Part shown: in pieces, positions 35,899-43,640 of the stretch
Layout: each line of letters begins with the position of its first letter
Position numbering within the stretch: the stretch's first letter is position 1
Assembly (NCBI GenBank): GCA_002483085.1
Contig: DLHF01000063.1
Location: 1-64,000, forward strand
Length of the DNA stretch: 64,000 nt
Direction of reading: 5' to 3'
Source: Ignavibacteria bacterium UBA7675
GTDB lineage: Bacteria; Bacteroidota; Ignavibacteria; Kapaibacteriales; UB7675
Translations under genes and position numbers: made by a program
Notes under the pieces: model-generated
Seen by the model: only the letters and a program-made list of their open reading frames with translations
Database searches by the model: none
What the model was told of the DNA's origin: nothing

Positions 35899-37439
35899 CC
35901 GATCAGGTAGCACGCGCTGAAAAGAAGATTCAGCGTACGCTGAAATTGCAGCCTGCTACCGCATGGCAGGGCAAGGACGCGACCGCTGCCGCCCGCGAAC
36001 GCCGCCGCGAAGAGAATAAGAATTTCTGGACGTACGACACGAACTACTATCCGCCAGAGATATACAAGCAGGGCTATGCCAAACCCGCCGCATTCCACCG
36101 ATCACTCATTGAATACACATACCAGCCTGGCATCCACACCGTACTGGGGCCGCGTAAACACGGTAAGACAGTCACCGCGCTGAAGAGGTTCGCCCATGCC
36201 CTTGTTGTGGGCGAATGGAGCTACGTCGTTACCTGGGGCAGCACACTGAAGAAAGCCCGTCGCCTCATGCGGTCGATTGCGCTACTCATCAAGCGCAACG
36301 CCCGTATTCAACACGACTACGGCATCGAAATTGTCACCGACAACAACGAGGAATTTCGCGTCATTATCGACGGCAGGGAAATCCTGATCGAACCGGCGTC
36401 GCCGGGCCGTTCACTGCGCGGAGCACTCGACCTCTTCGATCGTCCGCAGGCGGTGCTGTCCGATGACCGGCAGACGATCATGTCAACGCGCAATCCCGAC
36501 GCGAACCGGGCCAGCAATCTAAAACTGCGCGAGGCATATAAATCGTGTACGGATGGCGCGGTCGTGATCGACCTCGGCAATAACTTTTCCGAAGACTGCG
36601 TTTACAACGACCTCAAAAAACACCACGAGGAAAAGACACTCGACCCCGGATGGTACCTGTATATCTACCGCGCATGGAGCGACGACACCGGCTCACTGTG
36701 GCAAGAGAAATACAACGCCGAGAAAGAAGACGATCTGCGCATCCTGCTGGAATGCAGCGAAGAAGAATGGTCGGGCGAGATGCAGCAAGACCCGCAACCC
36801 GGAGGTGGCTGTATTTTCCCGGAGACGCACTGGAAAGAGTACAACGAACTGCCCGCCGATGCGATCGGCATAGGCTACTGCGATCCAAACCTTGCGCTTA
36901 AAATCGACATCAGTGATACCACGGCGATTGGCGCTCTGTTGTACAGCCCCTCGGAAAACTACTTCTACGTGTACCGCCCACGATGCCAGGCGTACAGCGG
37001 CTCCGAAGAGCTACTAACGGACTACTACGAGGTGTACGATCCGTCGCGTGTGCAGCGCCTGGCATTCGACGGCAATGTGAATCAAGAGGCAGTGTGGAGC
37101 AACAATGTTTTGAACTGGTGCATCCGGAATAAAAAGCCGTTCCCGCAAATCGACTATCGCAGATACGATGTCGACCTGCATATTAAATCTGTGCAGACTG
37201 TGTTTGCGCAGGACCGCATTTTCTTCCCTGTTGTATGGGAGGATGCGAAGGAAAAAGCCCGTGCGAAAAAGCAGGTGACGAAGTTCAAAGGGAAGAAAAA
37301 GAAAGGCAAGATCAAAGTGGATTTTGCCGACTGGCTCGTGTGCGCATTTCAGGTGCTGCACGATCCGGAAGTACAGCTCGGCGAAGGGCACTCGCGAGAA
37401 ATAAAAGTCACGACCTACGTAGAACCCACAGAGTTTTAA
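35874..37439 (+). CDS. Terminase large subunit
   Basis: 521 residues, the DNA-packaging motor. The ATPase domain has a Walker A-type motif (TVLGPRKHGKTVTALKRFA) and, after a region of glutamine/arginine-rich text, an Asp-rich segment near VVIDLGNNFSEDC. The nuclease domain appears in GIGYCDPNLALKIDISDTTAIGALL (acidic triad residue D), followed by RLAFDGNVNQEAVW and CAFQVLHDPEVQLGEGH. The length and domain order fit transposable-phage (Mu gp28-like) terminases. It is followed by the portal gene after a 9-bp gap. Confidence 0.93.
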   Translation: MQPQYSRIADQVARAEKKIQRTLKLQPATAWQGKDATAAARERRREENKNFWTYDTNYYPPEIYKQGYAKPAAFHRSLIEYTYQPGIHTVLGPRKHGKTVTALKRFAHALVVGEWSYVVTWGSTLKKARRLMRSIALLIKRNARIQHDYGIEIVTDNNEEFRVIIDGREILIEPASPGRSLRGALDLFDRPQAVLSDDRQTIMSTRNPDANRASNLKLREAYKSCTDGAVVIDLGNNFSEDCVYNDLKKHHEEKTLDPGWYLYIYRAWSDDTGSLWQEKYNAEKEDDLRILLECSEEEWSGEMQQDPQPGGGCIFPETHWKEYNELPADAIGIGYCDPNLALKIDISDTTAIGALLYSPSENYFYVYRPRCQAYSGSEELLTDYYEVYDPSRVQRLAFDGNVNQEAVWSNNVLNWCIRNKKPFPQIDYRRYDVDLHIKSVQTVFAQDRIFFPVVWEDAKEKARAKKQVTKFKGKKKKGKIKVDFADWLVCAFQVLHDPEVQLGEGHSREIKVTTYVEPTEF

Positions 37440-37448
37440 GGATTCGTA

Positions 37449-38678
37449 ATGGCAGAAGAATTTAGATACCCGTTCGACCGCGAGCGACAACTGCCCGAGC
37501 TGGCGGAGATCGTGAGCGCAATTTCCAAAGCCGACGCACCCGAAGAAAACAGCCGGGATGTTAGGCCGCTGATGTCGCTATTGCAGCGACTGCCCGCCGT
37601 CGACCCCGCGCTGCCGGAGACAAAGCCGGTGGCGAACCTACTGTCGGCGGAGTGGACGATCACGCCGACACGTGAAGAGTTTGCCGACGACGCAGAGATC
37701 GCAAGAGAGAGGCTCAAAGAAGCTATCTATCAAACAAAAAAAACGTGGATCGAAACACGGCACTTTGGCAAGTGGGGCCTGAAGCTCGAATGGGCGCAAC
37801 AGGAGTGGAGCACGAGGAAGTCGTCTACGACCGAAAAACTGTGGACACCCGTGACAGCGACAAAGCTGGAGCAAACCGACTTTGAAGCGCATCGGGACTA
37901 CGAGCGCGGCATCACACTCCTGGAACACACGAAAAGTAAATTCACGCGCAAGGAGCCAAAGGACACGACGAAGGAAAGCTACCTCACCGACACGTTCCGG
38001 CTGGGCATCGCAGGCGGCGTGTACCGAAGTGTGCTTATCTACGAGTGGCTGCTGTATGCGAACATTCAGGACTGGAGGAATTTTCTGAAGAGACTGCGCG
38101 GCCTCATCGTTGCAAGCTATGCAGACGGCGGAGCCGAACTCGACTCGCCACAGCAGAAGAAGGCAGAGAAGGCAGTCAGAGAAGCGGGTGCAGTAAACTG
38201 GGTGGCTGCGAGTAACACCCTGAAATTCGAGTTTCTCAAAATCGTAGACTCGCTCGGCGCGAAGGCGCACGAGGACTTCGACAAGATGGCGCAGGAAAAA
38301 ATTAATATCGCCCTGTGCGGCACCGCGAATAGCAGCAACCTCGCCGACAAGGGCAGCCGTAGCGCACAGGAAACGATGATCTACGGCGTCGAAGAGTCGC
38401 TGGCATTTCTGAACCGGGAAGACTGCCAGCGCGTCATCAATCAACAGTTGATACAACAGGACATCGAACGCAACTACAAGACCGATAACCAGATGGCTCC
38501 GTACTCATTTCAATTTCTACCCAGGTTCGTCGAAGACCGCGAGAGCAACGCACGGATCGCAACCATGCTGCTCGGCGAAGGCGTTCCCCTGCTCAAAAAA
38601 GAGGTTGCCGAAAAAACAGGATTCACTCCGGCGGTCGACGGCGAGATCATTCCGGCCCGACAGGGGATCACTCTGTGA
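37449..38678 (+). CDS. Portal protein (DUF935, Mu gp29-like)
   Basis: 409 residues. Family hallmarks include LLQRLPAVDPALPET, KWGLKLEWAQQEWSTRK, RLGIAGGVYRSVLIYEWLLYANIQDWRNFLKRLRG, SLGAKAHEDFDKMAQEKINIALCGTANSSNLADKGSRSAQET, and FQFLPRFVEDRESNARIA. Portals form the dodecameric DNA gate in the capsid vertex. The 4-bp overlap with the next gene is typical of the late head operon. Confidence 0.9.
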   Translation: MAEEFRYPFDRERQLPELAEIVSAISKADAPEENSRDVRPLMSLLQRLPAVDPALPETKPVANLLSAEWTITPTREEFADDAEIARERLKEAIYQTKKTWIETRHFGKWGLKLEWAQQEWSTRKSSTTEKLWTPVTATKLEQTDFEAHRDYERGITLLEHTKSKFTRKEPKDTTKESYLTDTFRLGIAGGVYRSVLIYEWLLYANIQDWRNFLKRLRGLIVASYADGGAELDSPQQKKAEKAVREAGAVNWVAASNTLKFEFLKIVDSLGAKAHEDFDKMAQEKINIALCGTANSSNLADKGSRSAQETMIYGVEESLAFLNREDCQRVINQQLIQQDIERNYKTDNQMAPYSFQFLPRFVEDRESNARIATMLLGEGVPLLKKEVAEKTGFTPAVDGEIIPARQGITL

Positions 38679-39094
38679 ACACGTTTCGCGCATCGGACGC
38701 AACACTCCAGCGGGCAGGGCTCCGGATTATTGATATGATCCGGCAGCGCACTCTCGCGGGATTAGACAAGGACGGCAATCCACTCGCGGCGTACAGCCCC
38801 ATCTACGCGCTTTTTAAGGCGAAGCGTTACCCGCAGCAGGGCGGTCGCGTGACGATGTCGGCGACAGGCGCGATGCTGCGCTCGCTCGCCGTACTCAAAG
38901 TGTCGGATGATACAGTCACGATTGGATCGGACAACACGGAGGATGCCCTAAAGCTCCTGTGGCACAACGCCACCGGCGCGGGACGTTCGCGCATCCTGCG
39001 CATCATCCTCGGCATCAGCGAAGAGGAAGGCAACGACGAAACATTGATCGAAATTTTGACTAATGGAATTGTTATCGAAGGGAGTTTTCTATGA
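38675..39094 (+). CDS. Virion morphogenesis protein, Mu gpG-like
   Basis: 139 residues, helical N terminus (LQRAGLRIIDMIRQRTLAGLDKDGNPLAAYSPIYALFKA) and a beta-rich C-terminal part (GAMLRSLAVLKVSDDTVTIGSDN). Matches the phage virion morphogenesis / tail-completion family located after portal and MuF in related phages. Overlaps both neighbours by 4 bp. Confidence 0.7.
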   Translation: MNTFRASDATLQRAGLRIIDMIRQRTLAGLDKDGNPLAAYSPIYALFKAKRYPQQGGRVTMSATGAMLRSLAVLKVSDDTVTIGSDNTEDALKLLWHNATGAGRSRILRIILGISEEEGNDETLIEILTNGIVIEGSFL

Positions 39095-39459
39095 TGATGC
39101 GCTTTACTGTTCCGGTGGCGATATACGAGACACAGGTGTGCGTTATTATCACAGACGATTTGCAGGTGACAGCCGATAAGTTGTCGCGCAAATACAACAA
39201 TCCGAAATTCGATACAACAACCTATGACGCATTTACATTCTTTTGTGGCTATTGCTACATCGTACTGGAGCCCACCACACCCGACCACATTGTCGTGCAT
39301 GAATGCGTCCACGCAACAACGTTCATACTCACCGACAGAGGCGTCATACACAGCCAGGAAAACGACGAACCGCACGCCTATCTAACCGAATTCCTGTACC
39401 GTGAAATCGCGAAAAAACTGCACGAGAAAAAAAAGAAAAAGCGCATCAAAACTATTTGA
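39091..39459 (+). CDS. Small phage metallopeptidase-like protein (HExxH)
   Basis: 122 residues. HIVVHECVHATTFIL gives an HExxH zinc-binding motif (His70, Glu71, His74). The downstream segment QENDEPHAYLTEFLYREI supplies a likely third ligand (Glu93). This arrangement is typical of small phage zincins. The Lys-rich C terminus (KKKKKRIK) is unusual. Overlaps the previous gene, so it is expressed late with the head genes. Its substrate is unknown; maturation of capsid is a possibility. Confidence 0.65.
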   Translation: MMMRFTVPVAIYETQVCVIITDDLQVTADKLSRKYNNPKFDTTTYDAFTFFCGYCYIVLEPTTPDHIVVHECVHATTFILTDRGVIHSQENDEPHAYLTEFLYREIAKKLHEKKKKKRIKTI

Positions 39460-39520
39460 TGACGTGGTACCCGTATCTCGTTGCGAGGCGCGGAGTTGCG
39501 GGGATGAAATTTAGAAAGAA

Positions 39521-39552
39521 TCACCGAAGAGCTAAATTTAGCTCTTCGGTGA
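39521..39552. terminator. Bidirectional terminator between late head operon and repressor operon
   Basis: A perfect 16-bp inverted repeat with no spacer (TCACCGAAGAGCTAAA then its complement) between convergent operons. It would end both the rightward head transcript and the leftward repressor transcript. Confidence 0.85.
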
Positions 39553-39574
39553 AAATGGCGCGAAAATTCACTGA

Positions 39575-40057
39575 TTATTCAGGGGGGGCTTCCAGCTTCT
39601 TTGTGTCTGAGATAAACACGTAACTATACGCCGTCGATCCCTTTGGATTGCAATAGTCAATAATGTAATAACTGACCCGGTAATTTCCGTACTTCCGACA
39701 TTCGCCATCCTTAAACTGAAGCTGCTTATCCTCGTGTTTAGCACCGATCTTACGCAGGAATGCCGACACTTTGCGCGACTCTGCTGCATTGTAATAAACC
39801 TTATACCCGAACACTAACCCATCTTTAAATATCACCATAACGCTGTCCGGCGTCCCGCCACAAAAAACCCGAACACCTATCATCGTATGCCCGGTATCCG
39901 ATTTCTTGCCGCGAATGGTGGTTGTAATTTTTCCGCCCGCAGACTGCAACCCCGACATCGCCGACAGTGAATCGCCGACACCGTAAGTAACTTCATCAAC
40001 AACGCCCTGTGCGCAGACTGGGACAACGCACAGCAAGAAAATGAGAACGAGTTTCAC
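39575..40057 (-). CDS. Secreted cargo protein expressed with the repressor (lysogenic conversion candidate)
   Basis: 160 residues with a clear signal peptide (MKLVLIFLLCVVPVCAQ). The mature part is beta-rich with five cysteines (RVFCGG, GECRKYGNYRVSYYIIDYCN) suggesting disulphides, therefore periplasmic or external. It lies 11 bp beyond the S24 repressor gene on the same strand, so it should be transcribed in the lysogen when virion genes are silent. That is the expected position of a moron that alters the host. No family recognised. Confidence 0.75.
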   Translation of the reverse strand: MKLVLIFLLCVVPVCAQGVVDEVTYGVGDSLSAMSGLQSAGGKITTTIRGKKSDTGHTMIGVRVFCGGTPDSVMVIFKDGLVFGYKVYYNAAESRKVSAFLRKIGAKHEDKQLQFKDGECRKYGNYRVSYYIIDYCNPKGSTAYSYVFISDTKKLEAPPE

Positions 40058-40068
40058 AAATCCCCCTG

Positions 40069-40521
40069 TTAAAATAGTTTTCGATGAACGCCCGTGATAA
40101 CGGCGATCGTTTGAAATGAGTCGTCAGGATAAATCTCCCGAACTCTGTACGTGTGATTTTCCGAAGCAAGCGACGTGATGCCTCCCTCGCATACGAATCG
40201 CTTTACGACAACTTCTCCATTGAGAACAGCAACAACAATATCCCGGTTCGTTACCGGCCTTTCGCAATCCACCGACAAATAGTCGCCGTCGAGTATTCCG
40301 GCTGCGACCATGCTGTCGCCCCGGATACGCAGGATAAAGGCGTCGTTTGGATTACTGTAGAACATTTCCAATAGATCAACGACGCTATACTTGTCCACGT
40401 CGTACAGAGGCTCGTTACCTCCGGCTGTTGCTGATGGTGTCAACATACGCACTGGTACGGTTTGGTTTGAAATCTTCAATATCTCACTGACATTGCTTTC
40501 CAAGTGGTCACGCTGGCTCAT
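40069..40521 (-). CDS. S24 (LexA/CI-like) peptidase-type repressor component, lacking HTH
   Basis: 150 residues. The autocleavage site is predicted at ATA|GGNE (Ala33-Gly34). The catalytic Ser70 lies in RIRGDSMVAAGILDGDYLSV and Lys107 in NGEVVVKRFV; the 37-residue spacing equals that of LexA (119/156). A normal phage repressor of this family has an HTH domain before this module in the same chain. Here the HTH is in a separate overlapping gene just upstream. The N terminus (ESNVSEILKIS) shares a short motif with that protein. It probably senses SOS (RecA) and controls induction. Confidence 0.85.
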   Translation of the reverse strand: MSQRDHLESNVSEILKISNQTVPVRMLTPSATAGGNEPLYDVDKYSVVDLLEMFYSNPNDAFILRIRGDSMVAAGILDGDYLSVDCERPVTNRDIVVAVLNGEVVVKRFVCEGGITSLASENHTYRVREIYPDDSFQTIAVITGVHRKLF

Positions 40522-40987
40522 GCTGTACTCCTTTTGCAGTAGGTGTCATAACGTTGAATTTATCTAATATCCGTTCAGTCTGATCCAATCGAATTCGCAA
40601 TTCTTCACGCGCCTGGCTGCATGTTACCAATTCTTCCTCTAACTGCCGCATTTTCAGTTTCGACGCTCGCAACGGAGCGCCGATGTCTATGACCTCGGAA
40701 ACGTTGCTTTCGCTCGCCCTGCGAATATCTTCCGGCGTTGTAGCAACCTCGTACCTATATACTCCCGGTTTTGGCTCTCCTTCCCCAGTAGTAAGCCAAT
40801 GACAGTTTACTGAATATTTCCTATATATTGAATCTATCACCCCCACGTTAGGCGTGGATTTCCCTTTTTCAATAGTGTTCACAAACCCGGTCGAGATACC
40901 AATCTCTTTGGCGAAATTCTCTGTATTTAGCCGGGCTAACTCGGTTCTCACGTATTTGAACCGCTCCCCAAATGCGATCTTATCCAT
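40508..40987 (-). CDS. HTH-type repressor (XRE family)
   Basis: 159 residues. Residues 1-65 are a Cro/CI-type HTH domain (FKYVRTELARLNTENFAKEIGISTGFVNTIEKGKSTPNVGVIDSIYRKYSVN). The rest is a linker with SNVSEVIDI and a coiled coil (MRQLEEELVTCSQAREELRIRLDQTERIL), suggesting dimerisation. The end overlaps the S24 peptidase gene by 14 bp. It lies divergent from the early operon, with two TTCAA-N4-TTGAA dyads in the gap. It is likely the lysogeny repressor, split from its peptidase. Confidence 0.85.
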   Translation of the reverse strand: MDKIAFGERFKYVRTELARLNTENFAKEIGISTGFVNTIEKGKSTPNVGVIDSIYRKYSVNCHWLTTGEGEPKPGVYRYEVATTPEDIRRASESNVSEVIDIGAPLRASKLKMRQLEEELVTCSQAREELRIRLDQTERILDKFNVMTPTAKGVQHEPA

Positions 40988-40994
40988 AGGTTAA

Positions 40995-41008
40995 TTCAAG
41001 TAGTTGAA
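40995..41008. promoter_or_regulatory. Operator O1 (TTCAA-N4-TTGAA)
   Basis: TTCAAGTAGTTGAA, a 14-bp dyad directly before the repressor start. Its centre is 32 bp (three helical turns) from that of the second dyad. It is positioned to autoregulate the repressor. Inferred binding by the HTH protein at 40508-40987. Confidence 0.65.
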
Positions 41009-41017
41009 CGAAATCAC

Positions 41018-41048
41018 TTGACAATATTCAATTAATTGAATATCTTTG
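41018..41048 (+). promoter_or_regulatory. Phage early promoter
   Basis: TTGACA at 41018-41023, a 17-bp spacer, then TATCTTTG at 41041-41048. This satisfies both the standard -35/-10 pattern and the Bacteroidota TAnnTTTG consensus. It drives the operon that begins with the small protein at 41107 and the transposase. The spacer is filled by a repressor dyad, so repressor and RNA polymerase should compete directly. Confidence 0.8.
41024..41043. promoter_or_regulatory. Operator O2, perfect 20-bp palindrome inside the early promoter
   Basis: ATATTCAATT plus its complement fills the spacer between -35 and -10 boxes and overlaps the -10. The core is TTCAATTAATTGAA, the same half-sites (TTCAA / TTGAA) as O1. 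This placement is a direct block for RNA polymerase. Confidence 0.75.
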
Positions 41049-41052
41049 CGCT

Positions 41053-41082
41053 GTACACGATGGTACACGACGGTACACGACG
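41053..41082 (+). repeat. Three tandem 10-bp repeats in the early leader
   Basis: GTACACGA(T/C)G occurs three times without a gap (41053, 41063, 41073), one per helical turn, just downstream of the early promoter. Each unit contains a palindromic GTAC core. This spacing favours a protein binding one face of the helix; the small protein encoded next (41107) is a candidate. Confidence 0.7.
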
Positions 41083-41106
41083 GCCAAAATATAAAAAGTT
41101 GCAGTT

Positions 41107-41316
41107 ATGAAGACAGTTGATTTACGGCGCTACCCCTACAAAGGCACACTGATCGAAGCCGGGATCAGGCTCGGAGAACCGGGTAAACCCAAGTCACGGC
41201 AGGCGGTGCGGAACTTACTGGATCGCAATAACGAGACGGCAAAGAGAACGGTCAACGCAATCGTGGCAGAGCGCACGGCGAAGCTCCAACAGAAAACCGG
41301 GGGGGGTAGTCGATGA
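41107..41316 (+). CDS. Small early DNA-binding-like protein (Ner-position)
   Basis: 69 residues, basic, helical (DLRRYPYKGTLIEAGIRLGEPGKPKSRQAVRNLLDRNNETAKRTVNAIVAERTAKLQQ). It is first in the early operon between the repressor and transposase genes, the position of Ner in Mu. Its charge and length fit a DNA-binding protein, although I recognise no HTH with certainty. It overlaps the transposase start by 4 bp. Confidence 0.6.
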   Translation: MKTVDLRRYPYKGTLIEAGIRLGEPGKPKSRQAVRNLLDRNNETAKRTVNAIVAERTAKLQQKTGGGSR

Positions 41317-43157
41317 ACGCAGTCACCGCAAAAATGATCGCCTCCCGTGTAGGATGTTCGGAGCGCACCGTGAGCAAACGCCTGGAAAATGCAACGGAGT
41401 TTTTTGCAGGAACAGCCAGACCCGACGGCAAAGCCGGTGCACCGGCAAAGCTATACAACCCCGCCGTGATCCCGGCTCTCTGGGGCAACCGCTACGGCAT
41501 CGAACTAAAAGCAGAGCAGCCCATCGCGTTCCGCAAGGAACGCAGCGACCGGGGCAAGGCTCGCGGCAAATCGCAGGCGCTGGTCGATCTGGCTACGCGC
41601 TACGTGTTCACCGAATACCTGTCCGGCGCGATCCCCGATGTACGGGGCGCATGTCGCCGGGCGATTACTAAACTCAAAGAGAAGGCGCACGCCGGTGAAC
41701 TGCCGATCTGCGGGGATCAGCTCGCAGAGGTAGAGAAATTAGAGAAGTCCGAGTGGCTGTATAAAAAGTGGATTTACTCCAATACCAAGAGTTTCACCGG
41801 GCCGTATTACGCACAACTCTGGAAGGCAGCCTGGGAGTCCGAACACAAAAAGTATAAGCAGGCGATGGACTACGCGACAGTGCGCTATGTCACATGGGAA
41901 GTTCTCGAATCCGGCTTTGGTTGTGGACGCGGCAACGGCTTTGCAAAATTCGTGATGCTGGACGACAGGCTTTCAGATGCACGCACCGGGCCGGAGCAAA
42001 AACAATCCTATGCGATATATGCCTGGTGCGTACTCACGGGCGCTCTGCTGTGGGTTGAGCCATGCCAGACGGTCACGGCGCAGGCATATATAAAAACGAT
42101 CCTCTCCGTAGTTGCCGCACATGGTTTGCAGGAAAAGATAGTGTGGTTCATGGAGAACGCGAAAGCGGCGATCGCGAATAAAGTTCAGGGTGTGATCCGG
42201 TCGCTCTATACACCGGAAGAACTCGCGAATCCCGGCGAGGCCCACAAACTCCTTTTTCACGGCAGCTCCTACATCGTGCGCAACGTTCCATCTATTCCTC
42301 GCGGTTTTGGAAAAGGTTTCGGCGAGCGCTCTTTCCTCCGACTCAAGACCGGCTATGACGCGCTGATGTATCCAAAGGCATTCCAGGGCGGCAACAGGAA
42401 TGAAACGGTACAGCTCACTCGCGCCAGTACACCAGTGTTCCGCGATGTGCCATCGACAGACGACTATTTCCGCCGCCTGTTAGGATTTGCCTATACGGAG
42501 TACGTCGATACACCCCGCGCCAGCCTGCGCGAATGGGCCGCAGCTCATGACTCCGTGCCCACGATCCGCGCAATGATGGACTACTACAGATCAGAAGAAA
42601 AGCGAGTGCCCACGCCGGAGCAGGTTGCCTATCTCCTATACTGGGCGCAGCCGTCGCTCACAGTCGTGAAGCGCAAGACGCCGGGCGTCATCAATTGCCA
42701 GATTGCCGGGCGTTTCTACAACCTCCGCCATGATGCGCTGTATGACGGCAAACTGAGCAACAAGAAAATCGCCGTAGTCCCTATCCCGGACAATCCAGAT
42801 TTCTGCGCTCTGTATTTGTACGACAGTGAGAATCCCCGATTCATCTGCGTCGCTGAAGACTACCGCGCCCGTACCCCGCAAGATGCCAACAGAATGCAAC
42901 AGGATTCACGCAGGATGCGCGAAGACTTTGCCGACCGTGTAGAGGCTACCAAAGAAGGATTGCGCCTTACTACGGTTGCGGAAACCGTATCGGAGCGTGT
43001 TGCGCGGCTGGACGCCGTAGCGCCAACAACGCACGTACTGCCCGCATGGGCGCACGTGCAGGACGGAGACGACGAACACAAAATAATTGAGGCCGAAGTG
43101 TACACCGTTGAGAATGACGACGATGTGCTCGGCGAAATTCAGCAGTTAGATTTTTAA
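41313..43157 (+). CDS. MuA-like transposase with unusual catalytic residues
   Basis: 614 residues. The N terminus is a DNA-binding region (MIASRVGCSERTVSKRLENATEFF). The catalytic core aligns to MuA: GNGFAKFVML matches MuA GDGYLHNVFV, MENAKAAIANK matches DNTRGAANK, and GKGFGERSF matches GQAKPVERAF. MuA residues D269, D336 and E392 then correspond to Asn208, Glu281 and Glu338; spacings (73 and 57) are close to those of MuA (67 and 56). So the first two acidic residues appear replaced. The C-terminal beta-barrel (TPGVINCQIAGRFYNLRHDALYD... RFICVAE) is intact and the C-terminal tail is acidic. It probably binds the CGTTCACTAATTA sites. Whether it can catalyse strand transfer is open. Confidence 0.88.
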   Translation: MNAVTAKMIASRVGCSERTVSKRLENATEFFAGTARPDGKAGAPAKLYNPAVIPALWGNRYGIELKAEQPIAFRKERSDRGKARGKSQALVDLATRYVFTEYLSGAIPDVRGACRRAITKLKEKAHAGELPICGDQLAEVEKLEKSEWLYKKWIYSNTKSFTGPYYAQLWKAAWESEHKKYKQAMDYATVRYVTWEVLESGFGCGRGNGFAKFVMLDDRLSDARTGPEQKQSYAIYAWCVLTGALLWVEPCQTVTAQAYIKTILSVVAAHGLQEKIVWFMENAKAAIANKVQGVIRSLYTPEELANPGEAHKLLFHGSSYIVRNVPSIPRGFGKGFGERSFLRLKTGYDALMYPKAFQGGNRNETVQLTRASTPVFRDVPSTDDYFRRLLGFAYTEYVDTPRASLREWAAAHDSVPTIRAMMDYYRSEEKRVPTPEQVAYLLYWAQPSLTVVKRKTPGVINCQIAGRFYNLRHDALYDGKLSNKKIAVVPIPDNPDFCALYLYDSENPRFICVAEDYRARTPQDANRMQQDSRRMREDFADRVEATKEGLRLTTVAETVSERVARLDAVAPTTHVLPAWAHVQDGDDEHKIIEAEVYTVENDDDVLGEIQQLDF

Positions 43158-43169
43158 GGAGGATATACC

Positions 43170-43619
43170 ATGACGGACTTGATTGAGGTGAAAGAGGCTG
43201 CATTGAAAATCGAAGCAAAGCTACTGCCGTGCCCATGCTGTGGCGGTAGCGGTAGAATCGGCCCGATTAAATCAACGGTGTGCGGCTACCATATTGAATG
43301 TTCGCGGTGTACGCTCGTTGCTTCTGATCCACAGGAACACAGCCCTGTGCCCCATACCTCAATGAAACGCGCAGCCGAAGTGTGGAACAGGCGCGAACCG
43401 CTATCAGGCAATGTGGAAATTCCCGGCTTTGATCCGCCTCCGGAGGATTCCATGATTAACACCCGCTGGCGCGAAGAGTGCCCCCATTGCAAGAAAGACC
43501 GCGAGCTGAGAAAGTTCAAAATAAAATTGTGCGGTGAAGATGTCTGGTGTCGCGCCTGCGAGCAGTGCAAGGCGCGACTTGAAAAAGACGACGCAAGTAT
43601 TTCCAACAACTCGAAATAA
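43170..43619 (+). CDS. Lar-like restriction alleviation / zinc-ribbon protein
   Basis: 149 residues. The first half matches the Lar family: LLPCPCCGGSGRIG, GYHIECSRCTLVASD, AAEVWNRREP, a Cys4 zinc site followed by the typical WNRR. The second half adds another four-Cys cluster (ECPHCKKDRE, WCRACEQCKARL). Lar proteins reduce type I restriction. An ideal Shine-Dalgarno (AAGGAGGATATACC) precedes the ATG. Directly downstream of the transposase where Mu encodes the MuB ATPase; no ATPase is present. Confidence 0.75.
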   Translation: MTDLIEVKEAALKIEAKLLPCPCCGGSGRIGPIKSTVCGYHIECSRCTLVASDPQEHSPVPHTSMKRAAEVWNRREPLSGNVEIPGFDPPPEDSMINTRWREECPHCKKDRELRKFKIKLCGEDVWCRACEQCKARLEKDDASISNNSK

Positions 43620-43640
43620 GAATACACACACGGAGCAACT

